Shown in pieces: positions 8,707-17,444 of a DNA stretch of 36,573 bases; position 1 is the first letter of the stretch; each line of letters begins with the position of its first letter. This DNA is from Halobacteriales archaeon SW_6_65_15. GTDB taxonomy: Archaea > Halobacteriota > Halobacteria > Halobacteriales > Haladaptataceae. The notes under the pieces are model-generated. The model worked only from the letters and a program-made list of their open reading frames with translations. It ran no database searches and was not told where the DNA came from. The stretch lies in NCBI GenBank assembly GCA_003023465.1, contig PXSM01000091.1, positions 1 to 36,573 on the forward strand, read 5' to 3'. The position numbers were made by a program, and so were the translations under genes.

Positions 8707-10191
8707 TTACAGGAGCGTCTTCAGCGAGCGTTCGAGCGCGAGGTCGAGGGGGTCGTCCACGTCCCAATCGACGGTGGTCGCCCCGTTCGTCCGGAGGTCC
8801 CAGAGCCGGATCGCGCGGTGGGTCGCCGCGACCGTCCGGCCGGGCGACGGGTCGCCAGCGGATTCGCCGACCGCCAGTTCGCCACCCGAAGACCCGCCGG
8901 TCACGTCCGGACTCAGGACCGCGAGGTCGTGGCCCCGGGTCGAGAGCGACCGGGCCAGCGACGCGGGCCAGTCGTCGGGGACCGGCGAGACCAGCACGAC
9001 CTGCGCGTCGGCCGGCAGACGGGCGAGCAGTCGGCGTATCGAGCGGTCGGCGTCGCCGCCGTCGGTCGCCGTGGTGGAATCGGCGTCAGCGGCAGTAGAA
9101 ACGTCTTTGCCTGTTTCTTCACCATATATGCTATCCTCAGGAACTCCTATGTGTTTCTCTTCCGCTTCGTTCGGGGGTCGCACGACCGCACCGTCGCCCG
9201 GAACCGCGTCGGGGTCGTCGCGGTCGGCCGCCCGGCCTGCGGCCTCGAAGACGAGCCGGGGGCTTCCGGACCCGTCGGAGGCCGCCCACGGCAACTCGTC
9301 GGCCGGGAGGCCGCCGGTCAGGTCCTCGTCGGCCAGTCCGACCGCGGTGACGCTCGTCGCCACGCCCGCGGCCGTCAGCGCGTCGTAGAGGCGCTCGCCC
9401 GCGTAGGCGGAGAGTTCGGCCCCGTTGGGGTAGCCCGCGCTCGGGGTCGTCCGGGCGACGGGCCGGGCGTCCACCACGACGACCGGCCGGGCGGCCCGCT
9501 CCTCGCGGAACTGGACCGTGGTGAGGTCGCCGGTCTTCCCGAACCGCCGCCAGTCGATGCGGCTCAGCGGGTCGCCCGGTCGATACTCGCGGGTCGAGTG
9601 GAACTCCACGCCCTCGCCGCCCGAGTCGGTCGCGTGGGTGCCGACCCGGCGGGGCGACGCCCGGCCGAACGGCGGGTCCGAGACCGATTGGGCGCACGAG
9701 AGCGTCGTGTCGCCGTCGGCCTCGACTGCCGCGGTTACGCGATCCGTCGCGCTGGCGGTCCGCACTCGGACGGCGGGGTCGTCGAACTCGTGGTCGCCGC
9801 GCTTGGCCACGACCGAGTACGAGACCGTCGCCTCCTCGCCGGGCCGGAGCGCGAGCGCCGCGCGCGGCGACCCATCGACCACGGCCAGTTCGTCGGGCAC
9901 GCCGTCGATGACCCGCACGTCCGCGAGCGCCGACTCGCCCTCGTTGCGGACTCGCAGGGAAACTTCCACCCTCGCGCCCGGCGGCGGGCTGGTCGGCTCG
10001 AAGCTCCGCTCGACGGTCGGCGCGGTCGTCCCGGACAGCGACGAGAGCGCACCGAACGCCACGTAGGCCAACGGAACCAACGCGGCCGCGAACAACCGGT
10101 GCTCGGCGTAGAGCAAGCCGAGCGTCGTGAGCAGGAGCGTCCCGGCCAGCGCACCCCGCCAGCGGGGCACTCGCTCGCGGGTTCGGGTCAT
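8707..10191 (-). CDS. DUF58 domain protein
   Basis: The product has 494 residues. Two N-terminal membrane helices (about 12-30 and 32-52) are followed by an extracytoplasmic-looking beta domain (VEVSLRVRNEGESALADV). The DUF58 hallmark EFHSTREYRPGDPLSRIDW starts near residue 196, followed by RRFGKTGDLTTVQFREE. A vWA-like fold follows (RPVVVVDARPVART), although a full MIDAS DxSxS is not evident. DUF58 proteins pair with MoxR ATPases. The start ATG overlaps the upstream stop by four bases (ATGA), indicating translational coupling. A 70-bp AT-rich patch at about 9097-9170 encodes KHIGVPEDSIYGEETGKDVS with codons unlike the rest of the gene. Confidence 0.9.
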   Translation of the reverse strand: MTRTRERVPRWRGALAGTLLLTTLGLLYAEHRLFAAALVPLAYVAFGALSSLSGTTAPTVERSFEPTSPPPGARVEVSLRVRNEGESALADVRVIDGVPDELAVVDGSPRAALALRPGEEATVSYSVVAKRGDHEFDDPAVRVRTASATDRVTAAVEADGDTTLSCAQSVSDPPFGRASPRRVGTHATDSGGEGVEFHSTREYRPGDPLSRIDWRRFGKTGDLTTVQFREERAARPVVVVDARPVARTTPSAGYPNGAELSAYAGERLYDALTAAGVATSVTAVGLADEDLTGGLPADELPWAASDGSGSPRLVFEAAGRAADRDDPDAVPGDGAVVRPPNEAEEKHIGVPEDSIYGEETGKDVSTAADADSTTATDGGDADRSIRRLLARLPADAQVVLVSPVPDDWPASLARSLSTRGHDLAVLSPDVTGGSSGGELAVGESAGDPSPGRTVAATHRAIRLWDLRTNGATTVDWDVDDPLDLALERSLKTLL

Positions 10192-10685
10192 CGGGTCTCA
10201 CCCTCCTCGTCGTTCGCAGAGTCGAGTTCCGTGGAGTCGAGGTCCGACCGCATGCCGCCGTCGAGCGGGCCACCGACCGCCTCGACGGTTCGCTCGACGC
10301 GCCGCCGTCGCGTCTCAGCGAGTGTCGAGCGTACCGCGTCGAAAGCCGCCTCGTCGCCGGTGCAGGCCGCCTCGATGCTGGCGTCGAGCGACGCGCCGGT
10401 TCTGACCCGGTCGGCCGCGCTCACAGCTTCGGGCGGGTCACCGACTCCGGCGAATCGGGCGGCGGGCTCCTCCCTCGGGGTCTGATCGCCGGACCCCGAG
10501 CGGGCCGCCCACGCGGCGTAGGCCCCGACAACGAACCCGAGGGCGAGCAGGAGACGCTCGGGGTCCTGCGATTCGACGACGGCGACGGGTCCCGAGAGCG
10601 AGTCGGCGAGGTCCGGGCGGAGGACGACCGCGGCCGCCGCGAGGGTCAGGAGCGCGCCGACGCCGCCGAGGAGGCGGGTCCGCAT
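10188..10685 (-). CDS. Small membrane protein of the MoxR/DUF58 cluster (DUF7269-like)
   Basis: The protein has 165 residues. Two hydrophobic segments are visible: LLGGVGALLTLAAAAVVL (4-21) and LLLALGFVVGAYAAWAA (about 45-61). An acidic, Arg-rich cytoplasmic tail (RSTLAETRRRRVERTVEAVG) follows. It is coupled to its neighbours: its ATG overlaps the transglutaminase stop by one base (TGATG), and its stop overlaps the DUF58 start. I recall haloarchaeal DUF7269 proteins in this place, unverified. Its role is unknown, presumably accessory to the DUF58/transglutaminase complex. Confidence 0.8.
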   Translation of the reverse strand: MRTRLLGGVGALLTLAAAAVVLRPDLADSLSGPVAVVESQDPERLLLALGFVVGAYAAWAARSGSGDQTPREEPAARFAGVGDPPEAVSAADRVRTGASLDASIEAACTGDEAAFDAVRSTLAETRRRRVERTVEAVGGPLDGGMRSDLDSTELDSANDEEGETR

Positions 10686-13669
10686 CAGGCCTCACCTCCG
10701 GCGTCGCGCTCCGAATCGTCCTCGTGGCGTTCACCGGCCTCGTTTCGCACCCCGTCCTCCGTCTCGCGGGTCGCCCGTTCGATGGTCTCGACGGCGTCCT
10801 CGACGCGCGCCAGTCGGTCGGCGGGCGAGCGCGCGCCGTACTCCACGTCCCGGAAGGCGTCGCGCAGGGTGGCGACCGCGCCGGGCGGCAGGTCGTCCTC
10901 CCGGACCGCGTGGGTCGCCAACTCCTCGGGCGTCATCGCGGCGGGGCGGCGGACCGACACCAGATCGAGGAACGTCTGCCACGCCTCCCGAAGGGTCCGA
11001 TAGGAGTCGTCGTCTCTGCGGGGTCGGGCACCCGCGGCGGGGTCGCGCGCCCGGCGTGCGGTCTGGCGGGCCGCCTGCGTGTGCTCGCTCAGCCACGCCC
11101 GGAGGCGCGCGAGGAGTTCTCCCACCGTGGTCTCGCCCGCCCGGAGTTCCTGTAGGGCGTCGTATATCGTCTGGAACGTCCACTCAAGCCGGTCGGCGAT
11201 TCCGAACAGGACCGCGACGACGAGTTCGGGGACCGCTCGAAGCCCCGCGAGCAGGAGGGCGACGAGGCGGCGCGGCCCGAGGTCGCGTCGGTAGGCACCC
11301 CAGCCGAGGCCGCCGAGTACGACCGCGAGGCCGCCGAGGAGCGCGAGCAGGTTGACGAACAGCCCCGAGACCGTCGTCCGACTGGTCTGACCCCGCGCCG
11401 AGACGACCACGTCGGCGCTCCGCTGGAACGGGAGGGGCGCCGAGGCGGTGCCGTTCAGGTCGGTCGTCGCGTTCCGGCCACCGACAGCGACCGAGGCGTT
11501 GGGGACGGGGTCACCGCCGTAGGAGACCTCGACTTCGGCGGGCGTTCCGGGCAGGGCCAACGGAAGTGCCGGCTCGACGGACGCGGTCAGGTTCGGGACG
11601 GAGACGGTCGTCTCGCCGGAGACGTCCCCGCGGGAGACTTCGATAGTCGCGTTCCCGGGCGAGTCGGGCAGGCGGACCCGGGCGCGGCCGTCCTCGTCGG
11701 TCGTCCCGACGCGCTCGCCGTCGAGTCGAACCGCGGCGTTTCGGACCGGCACGTCCTCGACGGTCGCGGTCACGACCACCTCCTCGCCGGCGATCTCGTC
11801 GCCCGAGACGACGACGGTGGCGTTCGTGGCCAGCGAGTACTCGGTTCCGCCGCCCTCGTCTTCTCCGTTGCTTCCGCTGCCAGCTCGCCCATCGGTCTCG
11901 TTGGCTTGGTCGGACTGGAGATACCACGGGGCGCTGGGCGGTGGTCCCACGTCGAGCGCCATCGGAACGCCGAGGTCGGGGACCGGGAGCGCTCGGGCGT
12001 CCGCGCTTCGCGAGTCGTCCCCACTGACGGTTATCGTGAGGTTCCGGGCGTAGGGGACCTCTCCGACGACGGTTCCCCTCGCGCCGGTGTAGCCCACGAA
12101 CTCGCCGTTGAACGCCACGGCCACGTCGGGTTGCGGGGTGGCGTTGCGGAGGACCGTCGCCTCCACCGTCGCGCCGGGGACGGGCGTGCGATTCAACTCG
12201 ACCTCGTAATCGCCTTCGGACGGTGGACTGTCGGGGTCGTCTCCCGGTTCGTCACTGTCTCCGTCGGCTCCCGTAGTCGTCGTGGCCGTGGTCTCCTCTC
12301 CGGGTCTTCGGGACTCGCTGGTCGTCGCGCCGGTCCCGGCGGTCGTCGCCGTTCCGGATTCGCCTGCAGTCGTCGCGGTCACAGAACCGGTCGGCGGTTC
12401 ATCTCCGCCGGAGGAATCGGTCGTGGTGGCGTCGTCGCTCGGGTCGGTCGTGGCCGTCTCGTCGCCAGACTCGTTCGGCGAGAGTTCCTCGCCGGGACTA
12501 CCGGACTCGGTCGGCTGGTACTCGGCGTCGGTCTGGTTCTGGACGGCGTCCTGCTCGGCTTCGAGGCGGTCCTGCCCGGGCGTGGGGTCGAACTTCACCC
12601 AGCCCACGTCCGGGAAGTACACCTCGACCCACGCGTGGGCGTTCAACTCCCGGACGCGGTAGGTGTTCTCGCCGACCTGCTGGCCGGTCGAGTACCCCAC
12701 GACGTATCGGGCGGGGATGCCCTGCGACCGGAGCATGACGGTCATCGAGGTGGCGAAGTACTCGCAGTAGCCCTGCTCCATTTCGAAGATGAACTCCGAG
12801 GCCACGTCCTCGCCCGGTTTGGAGACGTTCAGCGAGTAGTTCTTGTTCGCCTCCAGCCAGCGCTCGATTCGCTTGGCGCTCTCGTAGGGCGAGTCGGCGT
12901 CCGCGGTCAGATTGGCGGTGAAGCGCCCGACTTCGCGGTCGGTGTCCTCGGGGAGGGCGGTGTATCTGCGCTCGATCTCGGCCGGGTAATCGCGGCCCGC
13001 GGTCTGGAGTACTCTCGGGCTCTGTGGCGGGCGGTAGCTGACGCCCTTGTACGTCGTTCCCGCGGGCAGGGGCTCCTCGGAGACAAACGCCCCTTGGTCG
13101 GTGACGAACAGCGAGTCGGATTCGACCTGCGAGACCGACTCGGCCCGCCAGACGCTCGGCAGGGCGGTCGCCGACTGGTCGAGCGCGACCCGGTACTCGA
13201 CGCGTTCGCCTCGGATTCTGTTCTCTCCGTCACCAGTTCCGTCGAGCGAGCCAGTGTTGGGCCGGCGGTCGCCCGACCGCTCCCAGCCGGAGCCGGTGTA
13301 GGTGTCGTAGGCTCCGGTCCGCCAGTACGCCGGGTCGGAACTCTGGACCCTGAAGTGGGTCTCGGCGCTCCGGGACTGGAAGGGACTATTGTCGCTGGCG
13401 AACGACCCGCCGACCGAGGTGCTGTCGCCGGGGTTGAGCGCGCCGAGGCCGCCGGGGGCGCTTCCGCCACCGCCCTGATCGTAAGGGTCCGCGTTGGGCT
13501 GGGGCACGACGGAGGCGAGTGGGCTCTGGCCGAGGCCGCCCGCCGATAGCGCGGGCACGACCGTCCCGGCGAGCACGAGCGCGACAGCACAGCAGACCGC
13601 CAGCGCGGCCCGGAGGCGGTCCCGCGTCTGCTCGTCGTCGGGCAACAGCGGCGTCGGCGAGTCGGACAT
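10685..13669 (-). CDS. Large transglutaminase-like protease/peptidase with DUF4129 tail
   Basis: The product has 994 residues. It has one N-terminal helix (about 21-43) and an extracytoplasmic transglutaminase core. The catalytic triad is visible: Cys302 in EQGYCEYFATS, His345 in LNAHAWVEVYF, and Asp361 in VKFDPTPG. A Thr/Ser/Asp-rich linker (about 370-480) and two or three Ig/carboxypeptidase-regulatory-like beta domains (about 485-770) follow. A second membrane helix is near 775-800, and the cytoplasmic tail carries the DUF4129-like SYRTLREAWQTFLDLVSVRR. Bacterial TgpA has several N-terminal helices; here there is only one. It is the first gene of the operon. The family function in archaea is unknown, with surface protein processing or cross-linking as candidates. 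Confidence 0.9.
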   Translation of the reverse strand: MSDSPTPLLPDDEQTRDRLRAALAVCCAVALVLAGTVVPALSAGGLGQSPLASVVPQPNADPYDQGGGGSAPGGLGALNPGDSTSVGGSFASDNSPFQSRSAETHFRVQSSDPAYWRTGAYDTYTGSGWERSGDRRPNTGSLDGTGDGENRIRGERVEYRVALDQSATALPSVWRAESVSQVESDSLFVTDQGAFVSEEPLPAGTTYKGVSYRPPQSPRVLQTAGRDYPAEIERRYTALPEDTDREVGRFTANLTADADSPYESAKRIERWLEANKNYSLNVSKPGEDVASEFIFEMEQGYCEYFATSMTVMLRSQGIPARYVVGYSTGQQVGENTYRVRELNAHAWVEVYFPDVGWVKFDPTPGQDRLEAEQDAVQNQTDAEYQPTESGSPGEELSPNESGDETATTDPSDDATTTDSSGGDEPPTGSVTATTAGESGTATTAGTGATTSESRRPGEETTATTTTGADGDSDEPGDDPDSPPSEGDYEVELNRTPVPGATVEATVLRNATPQPDVAVAFNGEFVGYTGARGTVVGEVPYARNLTITVSGDDSRSADARALPVPDLGVPMALDVGPPPSAPWYLQSDQANETDGRAGSGSNGEDEGGGTEYSLATNATVVVSGDEIAGEEVVVTATVEDVPVRNAAVRLDGERVGTTDEDGRARVRLPDSPGNATIEVSRGDVSGETTVSVPNLTASVEPALPLALPGTPAEVEVSYGGDPVPNASVAVGGRNATTDLNGTASAPLPFQRSADVVVSARGQTSRTTVSGLFVNLLALLGGLAVVLGGLGWGAYRRDLGPRRLVALLLAGLRAVPELVVAVLFGIADRLEWTFQTIYDALQELRAGETTVGELLARLRAWLSEHTQAARQTARRARDPAAGARPRRDDDSYRTLREAWQTFLDLVSVRRPAAMTPEELATHAVREDDLPPGAVATLRDAFRDVEYGARSPADRLARVEDAVETIERATRETEDGVRNEAGERHEDDSERDAGGEA

Positions 13670-13756
13670 GTGGTAAGTCTATCGAGTGGGCCGGACGTTT
13701 CGAGTCGGTGCGACCGCGGAGTCGGAGAGAGTCTTGGCGAAACATGTACGGAGGTA

Positions 13757-13767
13757 GGTAAAAAGAC
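13757..13767 (-). promoter_or_regulatory. Possible TATA-like promoter of the transglutaminase operon
   Basis: The minus strand reads GTCTTTTTACC about 90 nt ahead of the ATG at 13669. It would give a leader of roughly 65 nt. No better box is closer to the start. Confidence 0.35.
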
Positions 13768-13984
13768 TGTGGGAAACCCGGCTGGCGGACCGTCGTTTTC
13801 TCGGAGGTTCGGAATCGGATAGTGGGATGGGCTTAACCACAGTAACCACGGGAAGCGCCGCGAGCACCTTGTGTGCGAGCAACGCGGGGAGGGAGCGAGG
13901 GGAACGTGCGAGCCTGGTGGATGAAGGGCGAGTGACGGCTAGTGACCGAAGGGAGCGAGCCGAACGAGGGCTTCTTCTCTCATC

Positions 13985-14042
13985 GGCTTCGGGAGTAGCT
14001 AGCTCTGACTCTTCTTCGATGAAGCTAGCTACTCCCGAAGCC
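13985..14042. repeat. Perfect 20-bp inverted repeat made by two convergent R1 ends
   Basis: GGCTTCGGGAGTAGCTAGCT (13985-14004) and its exact reverse complement (14023-14042) are separated by 18 nt. As RNA this would form a strong 20-bp hairpin in either direction. Confidence 0.9.
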
Positions 14043-14319
14043 TAGGGGAGACTGCACCGCAACAGCACCGCGCCTCGTGCCTCCCCAGCCTCCTGCGGTC
14101 CTCACTGCGTTGCGGTCCTCGTCCCTCGCGCGACGATGGCTCGACATGAAGCCTCGCCAGCGCGCGCCGAACTGGAGAACAATACAACGAGCTTGGGACG
14201 ATAGAAAAGAGTGTTAGAAACTAGTTTAGAAGTCTAAAATACAACAAAACATTTTGATAACCAGACAGAGGATAGGACGAGATCAACAACTTTCACGCCT
14301 GATTGCGAATACCACGCAC

Positions 14320-16056
14320 ATGACCGACGAGTACACCGGGGCCGACCTGTTCGCGGACGCCCTCGAACGGTACGGGGTCACGCACGTCTTCGGCAACCCG
14401 GGCACCACGGAACTGCCCGTGTTGAACGCCATCGCGGACAGCGACCTCGAATACGTCCTCGGGCTCCACGAGGACGTGGCGGTCGGGATGGCCGCGGGCT
14501 ACGCCAGCACCCGGCGGTACCACGCCGACCGGGCCGAGCGCGCTGGCGACGAGCGCGGCGACGACCACTCCCGTCACGACGACTCCGTACTGCCCGTCGG
14601 CGTGGTGAACCTGCACGTCGCGCCGGGGCTCGCGCACGGCCTCGGCAACCTCTACGGGGCGAGCGTGGCGGGCGCACCCCTCGTGGTGACCGCGGGCAAC
14701 CACAGTACGGACTTCCGCCACGAGGAGCCCATCCTCTCGGGCGACCTCGTGGAGATGGCCGACGAGTTCGCCAAATGGAGCGACGAGGTGCGGGACGTGT
14801 CCGCCCTACCCACGATGCTCCGACGGGCGTTCCGGGTGGCGCTCACGCCGCCGACCGGCCCGGTCTTCCTCGCGCTCCCGCTGGACGTGATGATGGAGGA
14901 GACCGACGCCGAGCCCGAGCGACTCGGCGAGATTCCCGACGCGGGCCGGGGCGACCCCGACCAGATCGAACTCGCCGCCGACCTCCTCAGCGACCCCTCC
15001 GAAGACGTGGCACTGATCGTCGGCGACGGAGTGGCGCGGTCGGGCGTCGAGGCGGTCGAGGCCGCCGTGGCGTTCGCGGAGGCGGCGGGCGCGCGGGTCC
15101 ACGGCGAGATCCTCGCCTGCGAGGTGGACTTCCCGACCGACCACGACCAGTGGGTCTCCTACGTCCCGCCGGACGAGGACCTCGCGGCGACCCTGCTGGG
15201 CGCGGACAACCTCGTCTTCGCGGGCTGTTCGACCAACACGACGCTCACCCGCCACGAGCGCGAGCTGGTCTCCTCGGACACCACCTGCGTCCACGTCGGC
15301 GACGACGCGTGGCAGGTGGGGAAGAACCAGCCCGCCGACGCCGCGGTCGTGGGCGACCCCGGCCGCGTTCTCTCGGAACTTGCTGGCCTGCTCCAAGAAC
15401 GCGTCTCCGACGAGGGCCGCCGAGAGCGACTCGAACGCGTCGAGGCGGTCAAGGGGATGGTCGAGGCCAAGATGACCGAGATGGGCGACGACGTTTCCGA
15501 CGACCCGCGCGCCTCGAAGGCCGAACTCGTCGATGCGATGAAATCGGTCGCGTCAGACGCCTACGTCGTGGACGAGGGCGTCACCGCCAAGTACGCGATG
15601 CTCACCCGGTGGGACTTCGCGCCCGAGCAGTACATTTCGAACAAGGGCGGCGGCCTCGGCTACGGCCTCCCGGCATCGGTCGGCGCGGCCATCGCGGAGG
15701 CTCAGACCGACGACCCCCGCGACGTGGTCGGGTTCATCGGCGACGGCTCGTACCTCTACTACCCGCAGACGCTCTACTCGGCGGCCCGCCACGACGTTGA
15801 CCTGACGGTCGTCATTCCGGACAACCGCAACTACCGCATCCTCAAAGACAACACGCTGGACCTGTTCGGCGGCGAGGAGGACGACTACGAGTTCGTCGGC
15901 ATGGACTTCGAGCCACCCATCGATACTCCGGCGAACGCCGAGAGCCACGGCGCGCGAGGCCAACTGATCGAGGACCCCGAGGAGATCGGGTCCGCGCTGG
16001 AAGAAGCGATGGCTCGCGACGGCCCGGACGTGCTCGACGTGCTAGTCCACGATTAA
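14320..16056 (+). CDS. ThDP-dependent enzyme of the benzoylformate decarboxylase / acetolactate synthase family
   Basis: The protein has 578 residues. The N-terminal pyrimidine-binding domain has VFGNPGTTELPVLNAI and the cofactor-activating glutamate in GLHEDVAVGMAAGYA (Glu51). A central nucleotide-fold domain and the C-terminal pyrophosphate domain follow, with VGFIGDGSYLYYPQTLYSAA and PDNRNYRILKDN. The GNPGTTE block resembles benzoylformate decarboxylase more than acetolactate synthase, and no small subunit is nearby. The substrate is unknown. A charged insertion (DRAERAGDERGDDHSRHDD) follows GYASTRRYHA at about residue 70. The ATG at 14320 begins the conserved domain; the longer frame from 14254 adds an unlikely basic leader. 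Confidence 0.85.
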   Translation: MTDEYTGADLFADALERYGVTHVFGNPGTTELPVLNAIADSDLEYVLGLHEDVAVGMAAGYASTRRYHADRAERAGDERGDDHSRHDDSVLPVGVVNLHVAPGLAHGLGNLYGASVAGAPLVVTAGNHSTDFRHEEPILSGDLVEMADEFAKWSDEVRDVSALPTMLRRAFRVALTPPTGPVFLALPLDVMMEETDAEPERLGEIPDAGRGDPDQIELAADLLSDPSEDVALIVGDGVARSGVEAVEAAVAFAEAAGARVHGEILACEVDFPTDHDQWVSYVPPDEDLAATLLGADNLVFAGCSTNTTLTRHERELVSSDTTCVHVGDDAWQVGKNQPADAAVVGDPGRVLSELAGLLQERVSDEGRRERLERVEAVKGMVEAKMTEMGDDVSDDPRASKAELVDAMKSVASDAYVVDEGVTAKYAMLTRWDFAPEQYISNKGGGLGYGLPASVGAAIAEAQTDDPRDVVGFIGDGSYLYYPQTLYSAARHDVDLTVVIPDNRNYRILKDNTLDLFGGEEDDYEFVGMDFEPPIDTPANAESHGARGQLIEDPEEIGSALEEAMARDGPDVLDVLVHD

Positions 16057-16152
16057 GACTTGTCGTGATAGCTCCGACAGCACCCATTTGAGGTAATCAG
16101 TCATCAGGAGATACACCAACTACATTTTGAATACAGAGTTCTATAGAAGTGT

Positions 16153-16500
16153 ATGGAGTGCCCGGAATGCGGAAAGGAGCGCGAATTTAGCTCTGCAGAA
16201 ATCTATCAAAACTGTCATTACACGTTTCGATATGACGACGTTGCTAACTACGAGCCTCAGGACCTCGTGTTCACCGTCAAATTCCGATGCAAGAACTGTG
16301 GTGACGACATAAAATGGGGATTCAGTAAGAAAGACAAAGTCTGGCCGAAAGGAGCGGGGCCCAATTTCCAACTCAACGAAACAACCGGAAACCCCTATCT
16401 GGCGTCGGTCAATGGAAATCGGTGCTGGTTACAGTGTCCGACTTGTGAAATCGACACGTCGCTATACGAGATTAACCGGGTTCCCATCCGCGAGCGGTAG
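16153..16500 (+). CDS. Zinc-ribbon protein, 115 aa, unusually AT-rich
   Basis: The sequence starts MECPECGKEREFSSAEIYQN. Further Cys pairs CKNC and CPTC are present, plus isolated Cys at CHYTF and CWLQ, enough for two metal sites. Lysine- and asparagine-rich composition and AT-rich codons set it apart from its neighbours, which suggests recent acquisition. No family is recognised. The upstream 95 bp include CTACATTTTGAATAC, about 35 nt before the start, a possible promoter. It lies between the decarboxylase and PAP2 genes. Confidence 0.65.
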   Translation: MECPECGKEREFSSAEIYQNCHYTFRYDDVANYEPQDLVFTVKFRCKNCGDDIKWGFSKKDKVWPKGAGPNFQLNETTGNPYLASVNGNRCWLQCPTCEIDTSLYEINRVPIRER

Positions 16501-16575
16501 AAGGTAGAGAACTTCGTTCTCGATGACGGTCGTTTAAATCCGAGCCCGCCTGTTCTTCATACAGACGCGCCGAGT

Positions 16576-17388
16576 TCACTCCACCAGTTCGGGTGCCGCC
16601 AGAACCCCCGCCATCAGCGCGGCGTTGGTGACGAACACGGCCGCCGTGGGGATGTCCAACTCCGCGCCGACGTAGCCGAGACCCGCGAACACGGGCAGGG
16701 CGACGGCGAGAAGGGCGGGTTTGCTCCGGAGCGATTCGACGGTCGGCACCGCGTTGAGGTAGTTCCACGTCACGGCTCCGCCCAGCGCCGCCCCGAAGAC
16801 GGCCACGCCGTCGTGGCTCGCGCCGCTGACGACGAGTGCAGTTGCGCCGAACACGAGTGCGAGCGCGAACCCCGGGCGCGGGGCGTGTCTCGTGAGCCGG
16901 ACGGCGGCGACGAGAAACAGGAGTCCGACGAGCACGCCCGCCACCACGTCCCGGACGTAGTGGACGCCGAGGACGACCCGCGAGAGGGCGACGAGCACGA
17001 CGAACACCCCGGCGAGTGCGTACCGCCACCGCCGACTGCCGACCGTCAGGTCGTACGCGAGGATGCCGTACCCGATGGTCGAGGCGGTAGCGTGCCCGCT
17101 CGGGAAGCTGTACCCCGAGATGGGGATGAGGTTGATCGACGCGGGCGGGCGCGGCGCGTCGAAGAAGGTCTTGAGTGCGGTGACCAGCGCCATCCCGCCG
17201 ATAGCCAGTGCGAGAGCGTGGGAACCTCGGCCGTGGTCGCCGAACCAGTAGTCTATCGCGAACACCACGAGAAAGAACGCCGGATTCCCGAGGTGGGTAA
17301 TCAGTACGAACACCGGCACCAGCCACGGCGGCACCGCGGCTCTGATGGCTTCGCCGAACTCCGCACCCACGACCGGAATCGGAGGCAT
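16576..17388 (-). CDS. PAP2 family membrane phosphatase
   Basis: The protein has 270 residues from the ATG at 17388 (a GTG at 17397 would add three). About seven membrane helices carry all three phosphatase motifs: KTFFDAPRP, SFPSGHAT, and SRVVLGVHYVRDVVAG with the catalytic histidine. PAP2 enzymes remove phosphate from membrane lipids such as isoprenoid or phosphatidate phosphates. The specific substrate is unknown; an isoprenoid-lipid role would suit an archaeon. The gene follows GlcD in the same direction after a 56-bp gap. Confidence 0.9.
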   Translation of the reverse strand: MPPIPVVGAEFGEAIRAAVPPWLVPVFVLITHLGNPAFFLVVFAIDYWFGDHGRGSHALALAIGGMALVTALKTFFDAPRPPASINLIPISGYSFPSGHATASTIGYGILAYDLTVGSRRWRYALAGVFVVLVALSRVVLGVHYVRDVVAGVLVGLLFLVAAVRLTRHAPRPGFALALVFGATALVVSGASHDGVAVFGAALGGAVTWNYLNAVPTVESLRSKPALLAVALPVFAGLGYVGAELDIPTAAVFVTNAALMAGVLAAPELVE

Positions 17389-17444
17389 CGTCCCCACTAG
17401 GGTCGGTCGGGTCTTGTGCGTGACGGGCCGGAAGCGAGTCGATC

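Larger units (their letters stand above)
13670..14319. other. Repeat-rich intergenic region
   Basis: There is no convincing gene here. A plus-oriented copy of repeat R1 runs from about 13843 (CCACGGGAAGCGCCGCGAGC) to 14004. A minus-oriented copy runs from about 14150 down to 14023, meeting the first tail to tail. From 14170 on, the DNA is AT-rich (GAAACTAGTTTAGAAGTC) and should contain the promoter of the decarboxylase gene, but no single box stands out. Confidence 0.65.

Noticed and set aside
7727-10485. Long plus-strand open frames opposite the DUF58 and polytopic genes
   Set aside because: Their composition is Arg-rich shadow sequence, with no helices or motifs, while the minus strand encodes recognisable families with coupled starts and stops.
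11906-13549. Long plus-strand open frame (547 codons) antisense to the transglutaminase gene
   Set aside because: It is Arg/Gly/Val-rich and not acidic, lacks any domain, and lies entirely opposite a gene with a clear catalytic triad. High GC leaves such frames open by chance.
13843-13980. Possible tRNA or structured RNA before the inverted repeat
   Set aside because: No cloverleaf with a TTC loop and matching acceptor stem could be built; the similarity is to repeat R1 instead.
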